Notes: generated from the letters alone by a model not told the origin. Numbered from the stretch's first letter, positions 23,616 through 33,117 are shown. The stretch is DNA of 40,986 nt from Solobacterium sp. (GCA_017512555.1 JAFWFE010000005.1:1-40986); one strand, 5' to 3'. Numbers and translations are program-made.

Positions 23616-23770
23616 GAAAGACGCAGAAGATAAGATTACAGGTACAATGATTTAGATAAAGACTGTTATGAACTTACTGCTTATAACAATCTTTGTTTGT
23701 GTTGATATTCTGCTTTCCAGGATATATGATTTTTAATGTTACAAAGAAATATCAAACAGGAGATGAATTC

Positions 23771-24910
23771 ATGAAAACAAAAGGAATTGTATGTGTTTTA
23801 AGCTTATGCCTGGCATTGATGTCCGGCTGTAGTTCAAAAGATACACAGGATAATACACCTGCTCCACAGAATAGTGAGTCATCCGGAACAACAATCGAAG
23901 AAACAGAAGATGTGGAAGGTGAACTTGTCATTTATACATCCATGTATCCGTTTGCGATTGATATGATGGATAAGATCTTAAAGGAAAAGTTTCCGAAGCT
24001 GGTTCCCGGGAATGACGGCAGTTTCTTCTTTTATTCCGGAACGAGTGCGCTGATTACCAAGATCTACGGAGAAATGGGCGAGAAGCGTGATCAGCCGCTG
24101 GATGCGGATATGTTTATGGTAGCGGAACCTGCATTCTCACTTGAACTGAAGGACTACGGATATTTACATCCGTTTGAAGTAGAGAATCCGGATAAATTGC
24201 TGCGGTTTGACTATGATGAAGAGGGTTACTGGTATCCTGTTCGTGTGTTGAATATGGTATTGGCACGCAATCCTGAGAAAGAAAGTTACTGGGCAGAGAA
24301 AGGCGTAACGATCCCGAAATCTTATAAGGATTTCGCGTATGATCCTTCGTTAAAGGGTTATATTTCCATGAGTGATCCGATGACCAGCGGCTCAGCGTAT
24401 GCGTCTGTAGTAGCTTTGCTCGATAAGTACGGAGAAGAATATCTGGACAAGTTAAGCGAAAACAAGGTTATGCGTGAATCCGGTTCTACCGCCATCGCAA
24501 AGCTTCAGAGCGGTGAATGTGCTTCCATCATGATCCTGGAAGAATCGATTCTGAAATATATTGATGATGAAGAAAAGAAGGGGAATAAAGTCAATAATCT
24601 GGAGATCATCTATCCTGAAGATGGTGTGATTCTGGTACCTTCAACAGTTATGATCGTAGCGGAAGAATACTCCAAGAATGTGAATACAGAGGCTGCGGAA
24701 GCAGTCGCAAAGTGGATGCTGACAGAAGAAGCACAGGAGATCATCATGCAGGCGTATATGCACTCTGTGCTGGCTTCCGAAACAAAATACCCGGCTCATT
24801 CTATTGATACAAATGAACTGATAGATATGGATATGGGCGTAAACTGGGAAAAGGCTTATCACGAACGTGAAGAAATCAATAATCTCTGGACAGAAAAAGT
24901 CACAAAATAA
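23771..24910 (+). CDS. ABC transporter substrate-binding lipoprotein, Fe(III)/phosphonate/sugar-phosphate type
   Basis: A 379-residue lipoprotein. The signal sequence MKTKGIVCVLSLCLALMSGC ends in a lipobox with Cys20, followed by a Ser/Thr/Pro-rich linker. The binding domain begins ELVIYTSMYPFAIDMMDKIL and contains FFYSGTSALITKIYGEM and MSDPMTSGSAY, the pattern of the family that includes AfuA, FutA and 2-aminoethylphosphonate-binding proteins. I do not see the paired tyrosines of classical Fe(III) binders, so the ligand may be iron, a phosphonate or a sugar phosphate. ATG 23771 follows CAGGAG. The permease and ATPase genes follow in the same direction. Confidence 0.9.
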   Translation: MKTKGIVCVLSLCLALMSGCSSKDTQDNTPAPQNSESSGTTIEETEDVEGELVIYTSMYPFAIDMMDKILKEKFPKLVPGNDGSFFFYSGTSALITKIYGEMGEKRDQPLDADMFMVAEPAFSLELKDYGYLHPFEVENPDKLLRFDYDEEGYWYPVRVLNMVLARNPEKESYWAEKGVTIPKSYKDFAYDPSLKGYISMSDPMTSGSAYASVVALLDKYGEEYLDKLSENKVMRESGSTAIAKLQSGECASIMILEESILKYIDDEEKKGNKVNNLEIIYPEDGVILVPSTVMIVAEEYSKNVNTEAAEAVAKWMLTEEAQEIIMQAYMHSVLASETKYPAHSIDTNELIDMDMGVNWEKAYHEREEINNLWTEKVTK

Positions 24911-24940
24911 TCAGGTTTAACACATAAAAGGATGCACAAG

Positions 24941-27397
24941 ATGGATAAATCGACAGTAAATGAACATCTGAAAACAACGATGATGTCAGCTTCAATGATC
25001 GTAAAAACAGGTCTTGTCATCCTTTTTCTGTCTGGTCTATGTATGACCTTTATGGGGTATCAGGGAAAGAAAGTCTTTGATACTTCCGGATTCAGCTCAG
25101 AGAACAGCTACTACTCAATTTATGAATTATCCAGGGATGTATCACAAATCTGGGAGAAGGAGATTCTTTCTTCTGTAAACCAACTTGCACCGGAAGAACA
25201 AGAATCACTGAGTCATGTGAGTGATGTGCTGCTTGCGGACGAACTGGGAGAAGAGATCCATACGGATAACCAGGAATACAGGTATAAGCTATTATATACG
25301 TCTTATCTCTTTGGAGGACCAAAACTAAGTACTTCTGAACGTAAAAGAATAACAAGTGAGAATCACCCGGAAGAACTGCGTGCAGAGCTTCTCCGCTGTA
25401 TAACAGATGAAAGCCATAAGCTGCCGGATGACGTGAAAAACAAAGCGGAAGTGCTGCAGGGAACAGACCGTCAGAAAGTACTGTTTCAGGCATACTTTAC
25501 CAGTTGCAGTGCTTCTTACTCATCACTTGCGGATCATATAAACCAGCTGAAGAAAGCCGTACGTGGTAAAGAGCAGCAAATTCAGGCATTCAAGATGATC
25601 TCTGACGGGGATATGACCTGGTTCAGACAGTTTATGATCAGTCATAACCGTACAATCATCCTGCTGGGAATCCTGCTTATGCTGGATGCTGTGATTCTGG
25701 CGCTGATGATGTCGGCAGACAGGAGATGGTCATTTGATGCTAAGTGGATATTGATCCTGCTGATCGTTGATTTTCTGCTTGTCTTCCAGATCCTTCCGCT
25801 TCTTCATATCCTGTTGGGGGCATTATTTCCGGACGGTTCTTTCTCACTCTCTGTCCTGCAGAGACTGATTACCTATCCGCTGAATGTTGAAGCAGTAAAG
25901 AACACAGTGATTGCGTCTGTCGCAACCATGATCCTCGGGACATTACTTGCGTTCCCGCTTGCGTTTCTGATCGGCAGAACAAACCTCTACGGCAGAAAAT
26001 TTTTCCGGTCTCTGTTTGTGATTACATACATGGTTCCTCCGTATGTAGGTGCTATGGCCTGGCTGAGATTGATGAATCCGAACGTCGGTGTGATCAATCT
26101 CTGGCTGCGCAGTATCTTCCATCTGGGGAACACTCCGGGTCCCCTGAATGTCTACAGTCTTCCGGGAATGATCTGGGTACTGACCACGTTCTATTATCCG
26201 TATGCGTTTATTACGATAAGCAGGGCAATGGAGAAAATGGATCCTACTCTGGAAGATGCCAGCCGGATCTCCGGTGCGTCACCCTTGAAAACAATATTCA
26301 AGATTGATCTTCCCCTGATGATGCCTTCGCTGCTTGCGGGTGCTCTATTGGTCTTTGTCAGTGCCGCAAGTTGTTACGGAATACCATCCATTATCGGCAA
26401 ACCCGGTAACGTCAACACGATAACGACACGGATCGTGGAATATACTTCGCTGGGTCAGAAGGGAATACGGGATGCGACAGCCCTGTCTGTTTTCCTGATG
26501 GCATTGGCAATCCTGATCCTGTTGATCTCTGATGTCGTATTGGCTAAGAAGCAGTACATCACGGTGTCCGGCAAGTCTGTGACACCGACCCTGATTCATC
26601 TGCGTTCTTTCCGCTGGCCTCTGACAATCCTGGTGTCTCTGTTTGCGGCGGTAGTGATCGTTCTGCCGTTCATGACGATTCTGCTTACATCCTTTAAGAC
26701 AGATGTAGGCAAGAGTATCCTTGCGGCAGGAAACTTCACTACAGCGAACTGGATAACGGTATTTGCCAGAACAGAAACCATGCACTGTCTGAAGAATTCA
26801 CTGTTGTTTGCCTGTGCTGCAGCATCCGCAGGTATTGTGATCTCGACCGTAATGAATTATCTGCAATTGCGTACACAGCTGCGGGGAAGGTCTGTTCCGG
26901 CATTTCTGATTACTCTTGGTTCAGGTACGCCGTCTGTAGTGATCGCTTTGGGATTGATTATGACCATGCGGGGGAATTACGGAATTAATATCTACGGAAC
27001 TTCCGTTATTATGATTATTGCCTATCTGATCAAGCATCTGATGATGGGTATGCGTACGGTATCTTCCAGTATGAGCCAGGTACATTATTCTCTGGAAGAG
27101 TGTTCGCAGATCTCCGGTGCCAGCTGGTTACGCACAATGTGGAAGATTACCGGTCCGTTGATTTTCCCGTCGATAGCAGCTGGTTGGTTCCTGATCTTTA
27201 TTCCGAGTTTCTATGAATTGTCCATGACTACACTTTTGTATTCCGGGACAACCAAGACCATTGGCTTCCAGCTCTATGAATACTGGACCTTTACCAGTCA
27301 GCCGATGAGCTGCGCCATGGCGATTGGTATACTGCTGTTTGTGGTTGTGCTGAATTTCCTGCTGGGACGTATTACCAAGGGGCGTTTCTCAATATAA
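24941..27397 (+). CDS. Fused double-permease of an Fe(III)/phosphonate-type ABC importer with extra N-terminal domain
   Basis: An 818-residue permease containing two BPD_transp_1 domains. The EAA-type loops are MDPTLEDASRISGASPLKTIFKI and VHYSLEECSQISGASWLRTMWKI, one per half, each with the conserved G. Before them an N-terminal transmembrane helix (about 22-40) and a soluble, charged, helical region of ~190 residues (about 45-235) precede the second transmembrane helix. This extra domain should face the outside, near the binding protein. Usual fused FbpB-type permeases have no such domain. ATG 24941 is chosen because AAAAGG lies nine bases upstream; ATG 24932 overlaps that site. Its EAA loops would contact the ATPase encoded next. 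Confidence 0.9.
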   Translation: MDKSTVNEHLKTTMMSASMIVKTGLVILFLSGLCMTFMGYQGKKVFDTSGFSSENSYYSIYELSRDVSQIWEKEILSSVNQLAPEEQESLSHVSDVLLADELGEEIHTDNQEYRYKLLYTSYLFGGPKLSTSERKRITSENHPEELRAELLRCITDESHKLPDDVKNKAEVLQGTDRQKVLFQAYFTSCSASYSSLADHINQLKKAVRGKEQQIQAFKMISDGDMTWFRQFMISHNRTIILLGILLMLDAVILALMMSADRRWSFDAKWILILLIVDFLLVFQILPLLHILLGALFPDGSFSLSVLQRLITYPLNVEAVKNTVIASVATMILGTLLAFPLAFLIGRTNLYGRKFFRSLFVITYMVPPYVGAMAWLRLMNPNVGVINLWLRSIFHLGNTPGPLNVYSLPGMIWVLTTFYYPYAFITISRAMEKMDPTLEDASRISGASPLKTIFKIDLPLMMPSLLAGALLVFVSAASCYGIPSIIGKPGNVNTITTRIVEYTSLGQKGIRDATALSVFLMALAILILLISDVVLAKKQYITVSGKSVTPTLIHLRSFRWPLTILVSLFAAVVIVLPFMTILLTSFKTDVGKSILAAGNFTTANWITVFARTETMHCLKNSLLFACAAASAGIVISTVMNYLQLRTQLRGRSVPAFLITLGSGTPSVVIALGLIMTMRGNYGINIYGTSVIMIIAYLIKHLMMGMRTVSSSMSQVHYSLEECSQISGASWLRTMWKITGPLIFPSIAAGWFLIFIPSFYELSMTTLLYSGTTKTIGFQLYEYWTFTSQPMSCAMAIGILLFVVVLNFLLGRITKGRFSI

Positions 27398-27428
27398 GTA
27401 TTACGGATGAATGAAAGGTTTACTGCGT

Positions 27429-28502
27429 ATGGGTAAAGTAACATTGAAACATATTACGAAAGCATTCGGTGAGAGTGTGGTTGTCAGGGATATAGATCAG
27501 GTTATCCGGGAAGGTGAATTTGTGACACTGTTAGGACCTTCCGGCTGCGGAAAGACTACACTGTTACGAATGATTGCGGGATTTGAGAAGCCGACTTCCG
27601 GAGAAATCTATTTTGATGATGAACTCGTATGCGGAGGAAAGACTTTCCTTCCTCCGGAGAAGAGAGGAATCGGGATGGTATTCCAGAACTATGCTGTGTG
27701 GCCGCATATGACCGTACATGACAACGTGGCATATCCTCTCACAATCAAGAAAATGCCCAAAGAAGAAATACGCAAGCATGTGGAAGAATCGCTGGAACTG
27801 ATGCACCTGGAAAAGTATGCGCAGAGATTGCCGGGACAGCTATCCGGTGGGCAGCAGCAGCGTGTAGCCCTGGCACGTGCTCTGGTAGCGAAACCCAGAC
27901 TGTTGCTGCTTGATGAGCCGTTATCCAATCTGGATGCCAAACTGCGTGAATCCATGCGTTTTGAAATCAAGAGATTGCAGAAAACTCTGGGTATTACGGT
28001 AATCTATGTAACACATGACCAGACAGAAGCCATGGCAATGAGTGACAGGATCTTTGTGATCAACCGTGGTGGCTTGCAGCAGGCAGGGACTCCGGAAGAG
28101 ATATACAATCAACCGGTTAACCCGTTTGTGGCAGATTTCCTGGGTAAGATTGATTTTTTTAAGGGTATATCTGAAAATGGACGGATCACTCTTCCGGATA
28201 TGGAGAACCAGTCCCTGTCTTACATAGGAACACTTGCAGGAGATGTCTATGTGGCAATACGCCCGGAGAATATGATCTTTGCGGAGAGCGGGGAATTATC
28301 TGGTATCCTGGAAACACAGTACTATCTTGGTGATGTGGATGACTGCCGGGTACGGATCGGAGATACACTTGTCCGGGTTATTACGGATGGATACGCGTAC
28401 AGGAATATGCAGGAAGGGCAGAAAGTACAGCTGGAAGTACGAGACTTCATCGTATTTAAGGATGACGGATCCCTGGAAGAGATGCTGAAGATCAAGACAT
28501 AA
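27429..28502 (+). CDS. ABC transporter ATP-binding protein, Fe(III)/spermidine/phosphonate type
   Basis: A 357-residue ATPase. Walker A GPSGCGKTT (36-44), Q-loop Gln86, signature LSGGQQQR (138-145), Walker B LLLLDEP (158-164) and H-loop His196 are all intact. A C-terminal TOBE-type region (about 250-355, VAIRPENM) is typical of the CUT/spermidine/iron subfamily and may be regulatory. ATG 27429 (MGKVTLKHI) lies about ten bases after GAAAGG and fits family starts; ATG 27411 would add six residues. It completes the SBP-permease-ATPase operon. Confidence 0.93.
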   Translation: MGKVTLKHITKAFGESVVVRDIDQVIREGEFVTLLGPSGCGKTTLLRMIAGFEKPTSGEIYFDDELVCGGKTFLPPEKRGIGMVFQNYAVWPHMTVHDNVAYPLTIKKMPKEEIRKHVEESLELMHLEKYAQRLPGQLSGGQQQRVALARALVAKPRLLLLDEPLSNLDAKLRESMRFEIKRLQKTLGITVIYVTHDQTEAMAMSDRIFVINRGGLQQAGTPEEIYNQPVNPFVADFLGKIDFFKGISENGRITLPDMENQSLSYIGTLAGDVYVAIRPENMIFAESGELSGILETQYYLGDVDDCRVRIGDTLVRVITDGYAYRNMQEGQKVQLEVRDFIVFKDDGSLEEMLKIKT

Positions 28503-28517
28503 ACAGGAGAGCTGAGA

Positions 28518-29201
28518 ATGAGTAAGGGGAAACAATCATATCGTATACTGGATGGAACAACCCTGAAGATCATCGCCATGATCAGTATGATCATCGATCA
28601 TGTGGGTGATAACTTCTTTCCGGAACAGACATGGATGCGTATTGTCGGACGTATAGCTTTTCCGATATTTGCTTTTTGTATTGCGGAAGGCTTCAGTCAT
28701 ACTCATGACCGCCGTAAGTATCTTCTCCGCATGGGAATCTTTGCGTGTATCAGTGAAATACCCTTTGATCTTGTCACTTCCGGAAAGATACTGGAATTTA
28801 CCCATCAGAACATTATGATCACATTCTTCTGGGCAATCCTGGGACTGATGTGCTTTGAAAAGATCAATGGACGTAAGACGAAAACTGCCAGATTCTGCGG
28901 TATTGCGGTATTGATGATTTTTGCGGTTAGTTCACTTTTGCTGGGAATGGACTACAACATCCTGGCTGTAGGATTGATCTGCATTTACTACTTCCTGCGT
29001 GATAAAGCGCCTGTGTGGAACCATGTCGCTGCGATGGTATACCATGTACTCCTTCGGAATGTAGGAGTCTACTTGTATGGTTTACTGGGATTTCTTCCTC
29101 TTTTCCTGTACAACGGTAAGCGTGGAAGAGGTTTGAAATGGCTGTTTTACATCTTTTATCCTGCTCATCTGCTGGTGATTTGGCTGCTGAAGATGTTCTA
29201 A
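28518..29201 (+). CDS. TraX family membrane protein
   Basis: A 227-residue polytopic membrane protein. It begins LDGTTLKIIAMISMIIDHVGDNFF, followed by GRIAFPIFAFCIAEGFSHT and a YLLRMGIFACISEIPFDL segment, the signature of TraX proteins, with about seven hydrophobic segments. F-plasmid TraX acetylates pilin, but chromosomal members in Bacillota are not linked to conjugation and are thought to be acyltransferases. No other conjugation genes are here. AGGAGAG precedes ATG 28518, 15 bp after the ABC ATPase gene. Confidence 0.88.
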   Translation: MSKGKQSYRILDGTTLKIIAMISMIIDHVGDNFFPEQTWMRIVGRIAFPIFAFCIAEGFSHTHDRRKYLLRMGIFACISEIPFDLVTSGKILEFTHQNIMITFFWAILGLMCFEKINGRKTKTARFCGIAVLMIFAVSSLLLGMDYNILAVGLICIYYFLRDKAPVWNHVAAMVYHVLLRNVGVYLYGLLGFLPLFLYNGKRGRGLKWLFYIFYPAHLLVIWLLKMF

Positions 29202-29213
29202 AGGAGAAGCGTT

Positions 29214-29957
29214 GTGGAGTATACAGTGAATATCAACGGAATTGATGTGAAAGCACAGTTCAGTGAGAAATCCATCACGGAGATCTTTATTCCTCTGCTG
29301 GAGAATCTTTCACATATCCATGATTTGAAGAAAAGACGTATTCTGGTGATGCTGGCTGCTCCTCCCGGTGCCGGAAAGAGTACTCTGGTCAGTTTCCTGG
29401 AAACTCTCGCAAAAGAAGTGATTCCCGGGAAAAAAGTACAGGCAATCGGTATGGATGGATTTCACCGGAGGCAGGAATATCTGTTATCTCATACTGTATC
29501 TGTGAATGGTCAGGAGATCCGTATGGTTGAAATCAAAGGCGCTCCGGCTACCTTTGATTTGGAAAAACTGACAGATAAGGTGAAAGAAGTTACGATGGCA
29601 CAGTCCTGCTTGTGGCCGGTATATGACAGATTACTGCATAACCCCATAGAAGATGTGATCACTGTGGACGGGGATATTGTTCTGCTTGAAGGAAACTATC
29701 TGTTATTGGACATGGATGGTTGGCGTGAATTGTCCGGATATGCGGATTATACGATTGCTGTACAGGCAGAAACTGAATTCCTCAGAGCACGGCTGACAGC
29801 CAGGAAAGAAGCCAGCGGGAATACAAGGGAAAAAGCAGTTCAGTTTGTGGATTTCAGTGATATGGCGAATGTCCGGTTATGTCTGGAGAAGACAAGAAAG
29901 GCTGATCTTGAACTTGTGATCAACCCGGAAACAGAAGAGTTTGAATACAAAGAATAA
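29214..29957 (+). CDS. Uridine-kinase/phosphoribulokinase-like kinase (YggC-type)
   Basis: A 247-residue kinase starting at GTG 29214, after AAGGAGAAG. Walker A is APPGAGKST (49-57). AIGMDGFHRRQEYL and KGAPATFDLEKL follow, then WPVYDRLLHNP and a Walker B-like strand DIVLLEGNYLLLD; together these match the uridine kinase/phosphoribulokinase/pantothenate-kinase superfamily, in particular the nucleoside/sugar-kinase-like proteins of the YggC group. The lid region LRARLTARKEASGNTREKA supplies basic residues. The substrate is unproven. It is 12 bp after traX. Confidence 0.88.
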   Translation: MEYTVNINGIDVKAQFSEKSITEIFIPLLENLSHIHDLKKRRILVMLAAPPGAGKSTLVSFLETLAKEVIPGKKVQAIGMDGFHRRQEYLLSHTVSVNGQEIRMVEIKGAPATFDLEKLTDKVKEVTMAQSCLWPVYDRLLHNPIEDVITVDGDIVLLEGNYLLLDMDGWRELSGYADYTIAVQAETEFLRARLTARKEASGNTREKAVQFVDFSDMANVRLCLEKTRKADLELVINPETEEFEYKE

Positions 29958-29981
29958 ACAGGTCTTCAGATCTGTTTTTTT
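29957..29981 (+). terminator. Rho-independent terminator after the YggC-type kinase gene
   Basis: AACAGGTC (29957-29964) pairs with GATCTGTT (29969-29976), one G-U pair, around a 4-base loop. Seven T residues follow from 29975. Confidence 0.8.
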
Positions 29982-29983
29982 AC

Positions 29984-30013
29984 TTGAGATATATTTTAAA
30001 TCATGTATATAGT
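29984..30013 (+). promoter_or_regulatory. Promoter of the nitroreductase gene
   Basis: TTGAGA (29984-29989) and TATAGT (30008-30013) with 18 bp between, immediately after the terminator and 24 bp before ATG 30037. Confidence 0.5.
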
Positions 30014-30036
30014 TTCTCTGGAACAGGAGGATAGCC

Positions 30037-30807
30037 ATGGATCATCGTCTTTATCCTATGATTTTCAAGAGAAAGTCATTTCACCTATTTCGTAATCTGG
30101 AGACTGTACCAATCACTGACGAAGATATTACAGAGATTCAAAAAGCATATCAACAGTTCATACCACTGTATCCCGATATCAAAACAGAGATCTGTTTTGT
30201 GCCGGCAGAAGAGTCTGGGTGTAATCGCGGAGAGGAATACTGTATCTATCTCTACAGTGAAAAGAAAGAGAACTATCTGGCAAATATCGGTTATCTCGGT
30301 GAACAGCTTGATCTGTATCTGGTATCCAGGAATATTGCGACATTGTGGTTTGGCATAGGCAAACCGCAGGAAATAACCCGGAATGGATTGGCGTTTGTAA
30401 TCATGATCGCTGCGGCAAGGATCGCGGATGAAACAAAGTTCCGGAAAGATATGTACAAAAGCAAGAGAAAACCGGCAGAAGAAGTATGGCAGGGAGCTTA
30501 CATGGATGGTGTCACGGATATAGTGCGTTATGCGCCGAGTGCGTGCAATACACAGCCATGGCTGGTCAGAAATGAAGGAGATTTGTACATTTACCGGTAT
30601 AAGAAACAGGGTAAGAGAGGTATTATGCCTGCGGATAAAGTATCTCTGTATAATCGCATAGATCTTGGGATATTCCTGTGCTTTGTGGACCTGTGTCTGG
30701 AGCATCAGGGTATATCCATGCGCAGAGAATTATTTCCGGATCACGGTGAAGACCAGGAGTATGTACTGAACGCTGTCTATCATTGTGAAAGAAAGCAGGG
30801 AGTATAA
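30037..30807 (+). CDS. Nitroreductase family protein
   Basis: A 256-residue flavoprotein-like protein. The N-terminal FKRKSFHLFRN and the central VRYAPSACNTQPWLVR are the family landmarks, the latter being the FMN-binding loop; NRIDLGIFLCFVDLCLEHQG gives the dimer/FMN helix. It belongs to the TM-nitroreductase subgroup with two such halves. Members reduce nitro groups, enones or other acceptors with NAD(P)H; the true substrate is unknown. AACAGGAGG lies before ATG 30037. The GNAT gene begins 4 bp after its stop. Confidence 0.85.
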   Translation: MDHRLYPMIFKRKSFHLFRNLETVPITDEDITEIQKAYQQFIPLYPDIKTEICFVPAEESGCNRGEEYCIYLYSEKKENYLANIGYLGEQLDLYLVSRNIATLWFGIGKPQEITRNGLAFVIMIAAARIADETKFRKDMYKSKRKPAEEVWQGAYMDGVTDIVRYAPSACNTQPWLVRNEGDLYIYRYKKQGKRGIMPADKVSLYNRIDLGIFLCFVDLCLEHQGISMRRELFPDHGEDQEYVLNAVYHCERKQGV

Positions 30808-30810
30808 ACG

Positions 30811-31290
30811 ATGATCATACGTGAGTTAAGGAGTGATGAGAGCAAACTTCTGAAGGATTATCTTTACGAAGCGATATTTATCCCTGAAGGAATGGAACCT
30901 CCGGATAAGAGTATCCTGGAACAACCCGAACTGGCTTTGTACTATACAGATTTCGGAGCAGGTAAGGCAGACCTGTGTCTTGTGGCAGAAGACAGCGGGA
31001 AGGTCATTGGCGCTGTCTGGACCAGGATCATGAACGATTACGGACATGTGGATGAAGAGACTCCATCGCTTGCGATTGCTGTAGACAAGGAATACCGCGG
31101 ACAGGGGACAGGAAAGAAACTGATGTACGCAATACTTGACCGTCTCAAGGAACAGGGATTCTCTGCTGTATCTCTCTCCGTACAGAAAGCCAACCAGGCA
31201 GTACGTTTCTATCAATCACTGGGATTTACCATTCTGAAAGAAAATGATGAGGAATATATCATGATCCGCAAGTTACAGGATATATCATAG
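30811..31290 (+). CDS. GNAT family N-acetyltransferase
   Basis: A 159-residue acetyltransferase: N-terminal IIRELRSDESKLLKDYLYEAIFIPEGMEPPDKS, motif A AVDKEYRGQGTGKKLMYAIL and motif B SVQKANQAVRFYQSLGFTIL. CAGGGAG, in the end of the nitroreductase gene, serves as SD for ATG 30811. It is probably cotranscribed with the nitroreductase. Substrate unknown. Confidence 0.92.
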   Translation: MIIRELRSDESKLLKDYLYEAIFIPEGMEPPDKSILEQPELALYYTDFGAGKADLCLVAEDSGKVIGAVWTRIMNDYGHVDEETPSLAIAVDKEYRGQGTGKKLMYAILDRLKEQGFSAVSLSVQKANQAVRFYQSLGFTILKENDEEYIMIRKLQDIS

Positions 31291-31313
31291 ATCATCCTAC
31301 GTATAGATGAATA

Positions 31314-31322
31314 TGCTATAAT
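31314..31322 (+). promoter_or_regulatory. Extended -10 promoter of glnS
   Basis: TGCTATAAT combines the TGn extension with a perfect TATAAT (31317-31322). The -35 region is poor, as is common with extended -10 promoters. The expected leader is about 45 nt, too short for a T-box. Confidence 0.6.
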
Positions 31323-31372
31323 ATTTAACATGATGCATATTACTGCAGTCTGAGTGTCAAGGAGAACAGATC

Positions 31373-33109
31373 ATGGCAGATGAAGTAAACAAAACATTAA
31401 CTGATGAAGAGAATGAAAATCGTAATTTTATCTATAACTTTATAAAGGAAGATATCTCTGAAGGCGGACAGTTTGAGGGGATGACCGTGCATACACGTTT
31501 CCCTCCGGAACCGAACGGATATCTCCATATCGGGCACTGTAAAGCATTGTGCATCGATTTCGGCATGGCGGAGAAGTTCGGCGGTATGTGCAACCTGCGT
31601 ATGGATGATACCAACCCCGCTAAGGAAGACACCGAATATGTCGACGCAATCAAGGAAGATATTCATTGGCTCGGATTTGACTGGGGAGATCGTTTCTACT
31701 ACGGTTCGGATTACTTTGATCAGGATTATGAGTATGCGGTAGAACTGATCAAGAAGGGTCTGGCTTACGTCTGTGAGCTGACACCGGAACAATTCCGGGA
31801 ATACCGCGGAGATACTTCAACTCCTGCCAGATCTCCGTACCGTGATCGTCCGGTTGAAGAAAACCTTCGTTTATTCGAGAAGATGAAGAACGGGGAAGTA
31901 GAAGAGGGAAAGATGACTCTGCGTGCGAAGATCGATCTTGCGAGCGGTAATTTCAACATGCGTGATCCGGTGATCTATCGTATACGTTTCATTAACCATC
32001 ATCGTCAGGGTACCAAGTGGTGTATCTATCCAATGTATGATTTTGCGCATCCGATTCAGGATGCTCTGGAAGGTATTACCCACTCGCTTTGTTCCCTGGA
32101 GTATGAAGATCACCGTCCTCTGTATAACTGGATGGTGGAGAATGTGTCTATTCCTTATCATAAACCACGTCAGATCGAGTTTGCCCGTCTTGGTATCGAC
32201 CACACAGTGATGAGTAAGCGTAAGCTGAGAAAACTTGTGGAAGAGAACTATGTTTCCGGATGGGATGATCCTCGTATGCCTACGCTCTGTGGTTTGAGAA
32301 GACGCGGATATACACCGGCTTCAATCCGTAATTTCTGCGATACGATCGGTGTAGCCAAGAACTCCAATGTGATTGAATATGCGGAACTGGAACGTTGTCT
32401 GCGTGATGATCTGAATAAGACAGCAGAGCGTACCATGGCAGTTCTGCATCCGGTAAGACTGACGGTAACGAACTATCCGGAAGGACAGTCCGAGAGTTTT
32501 GAAGTGGAGAATAACCCGACAGATCCCGCACAGGGAACCCATACGATTACGTTCAGCCGTCATCTCTGGATCGAAGAAGAAGACTTCCTGGAAACACCGA
32601 TTCCGAAGTATAAGAGATTATACCCGGGGAATGAAGTACGTCTGAAAGGCGCATATCTGGTGACCTGTACAGGATGCCGCAAGGATGATGACGGCAACGT
32701 TGTGGAAGTATTCTGTGAATATGATCCGGAATCCCGCGGCGGTAATCCGGCAGATGGAAGAAAAGTAAAAGGTGCCACAATTCACTGGGTAGACTCAGAG
32801 AACTGCCTGGATGCGGAAGTAAGATTGTATGATAATCTGTTCTCAGATCCGAATCCGGATGCGGCAGACAAGAACTTCCTTGACGCATTGAATCCGGACA
32901 GTCTGACGATTCTGAACGGATGTAAGGTAGAAAAATCCATGGTGGAAGTTGCGGAAGAATTCGACCGCCGTGAAAACCGCACCACGACAACAGCGCCGAC
33001 ATTCCAGTTCATGCGTGTAGGTTTCTTCTGCCTGGATAACAAAGACTGTTCCGCGGATCATCTGGTATTCAACCGTACCGTATCATTAAAAGACAGTTTT
33101 AAGAAATAA
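31373..33109 (+). CDS. glnS: Glutaminyl-tRNA synthetase
   Basis: A 578-residue class I synthetase that charges tRNA-Gln with glutamine. HIGH lies at 52-55 within PPEPNGYLHIGH, and MSKRK at 280-284 is the KMSKS-type loop. NLRMDDTNPAKEDTEYV, PMYDFAHPIQDALEGITHSLC and CGLRRRGYTPASIRNFCD are diagnostic for GlnRS rather than GluRS. The C-terminal ~220 residues form the anticodon-binding beta barrels. The length is normal. AAGGAGAAC precedes ATG 31373. Many Bacillota make Gln-tRNA indirectly with GatCAB, so a GlnRS is notable. A terminator follows. Confidence 0.96.
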   Translation: MADEVNKTLTDEENENRNFIYNFIKEDISEGGQFEGMTVHTRFPPEPNGYLHIGHCKALCIDFGMAEKFGGMCNLRMDDTNPAKEDTEYVDAIKEDIHWLGFDWGDRFYYGSDYFDQDYEYAVELIKKGLAYVCELTPEQFREYRGDTSTPARSPYRDRPVEENLRLFEKMKNGEVEEGKMTLRAKIDLASGNFNMRDPVIYRIRFINHHRQGTKWCIYPMYDFAHPIQDALEGITHSLCSLEYEDHRPLYNWMVENVSIPYHKPRQIEFARLGIDHTVMSKRKLRKLVEENYVSGWDDPRMPTLCGLRRRGYTPASIRNFCDTIGVAKNSNVIEYAELERCLRDDLNKTAERTMAVLHPVRLTVTNYPEGQSESFEVENNPTDPAQGTHTITFSRHLWIEEEDFLETPIPKYKRLYPGNEVRLKGAYLVTCTGCRKDDDGNVVEVFCEYDPESRGGNPADGRKVKGATIHWVDSENCLDAEVRLYDNLFSDPNPDAADKNFLDALNPDSLTILNGCKVEKSMVEVAEEFDRRENRTTTTAPTFQFMRVGFFCLDNKDCSADHLVFNRTVSLKDSFKK

Positions 33110-33117
33110 GATCTGAA

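Noticed and set aside
28518..29201. Conjugation module suggested by TraX
   Set aside because: No relaxase, coupling protein or type IV secretion genes nearby; chromosomal TraX proteins are common without them.
31323..31372. T-box leader for glnS
   Set aside because: The predicted leader is only about 45 nt and has no T-box sequence or terminator hairpin.
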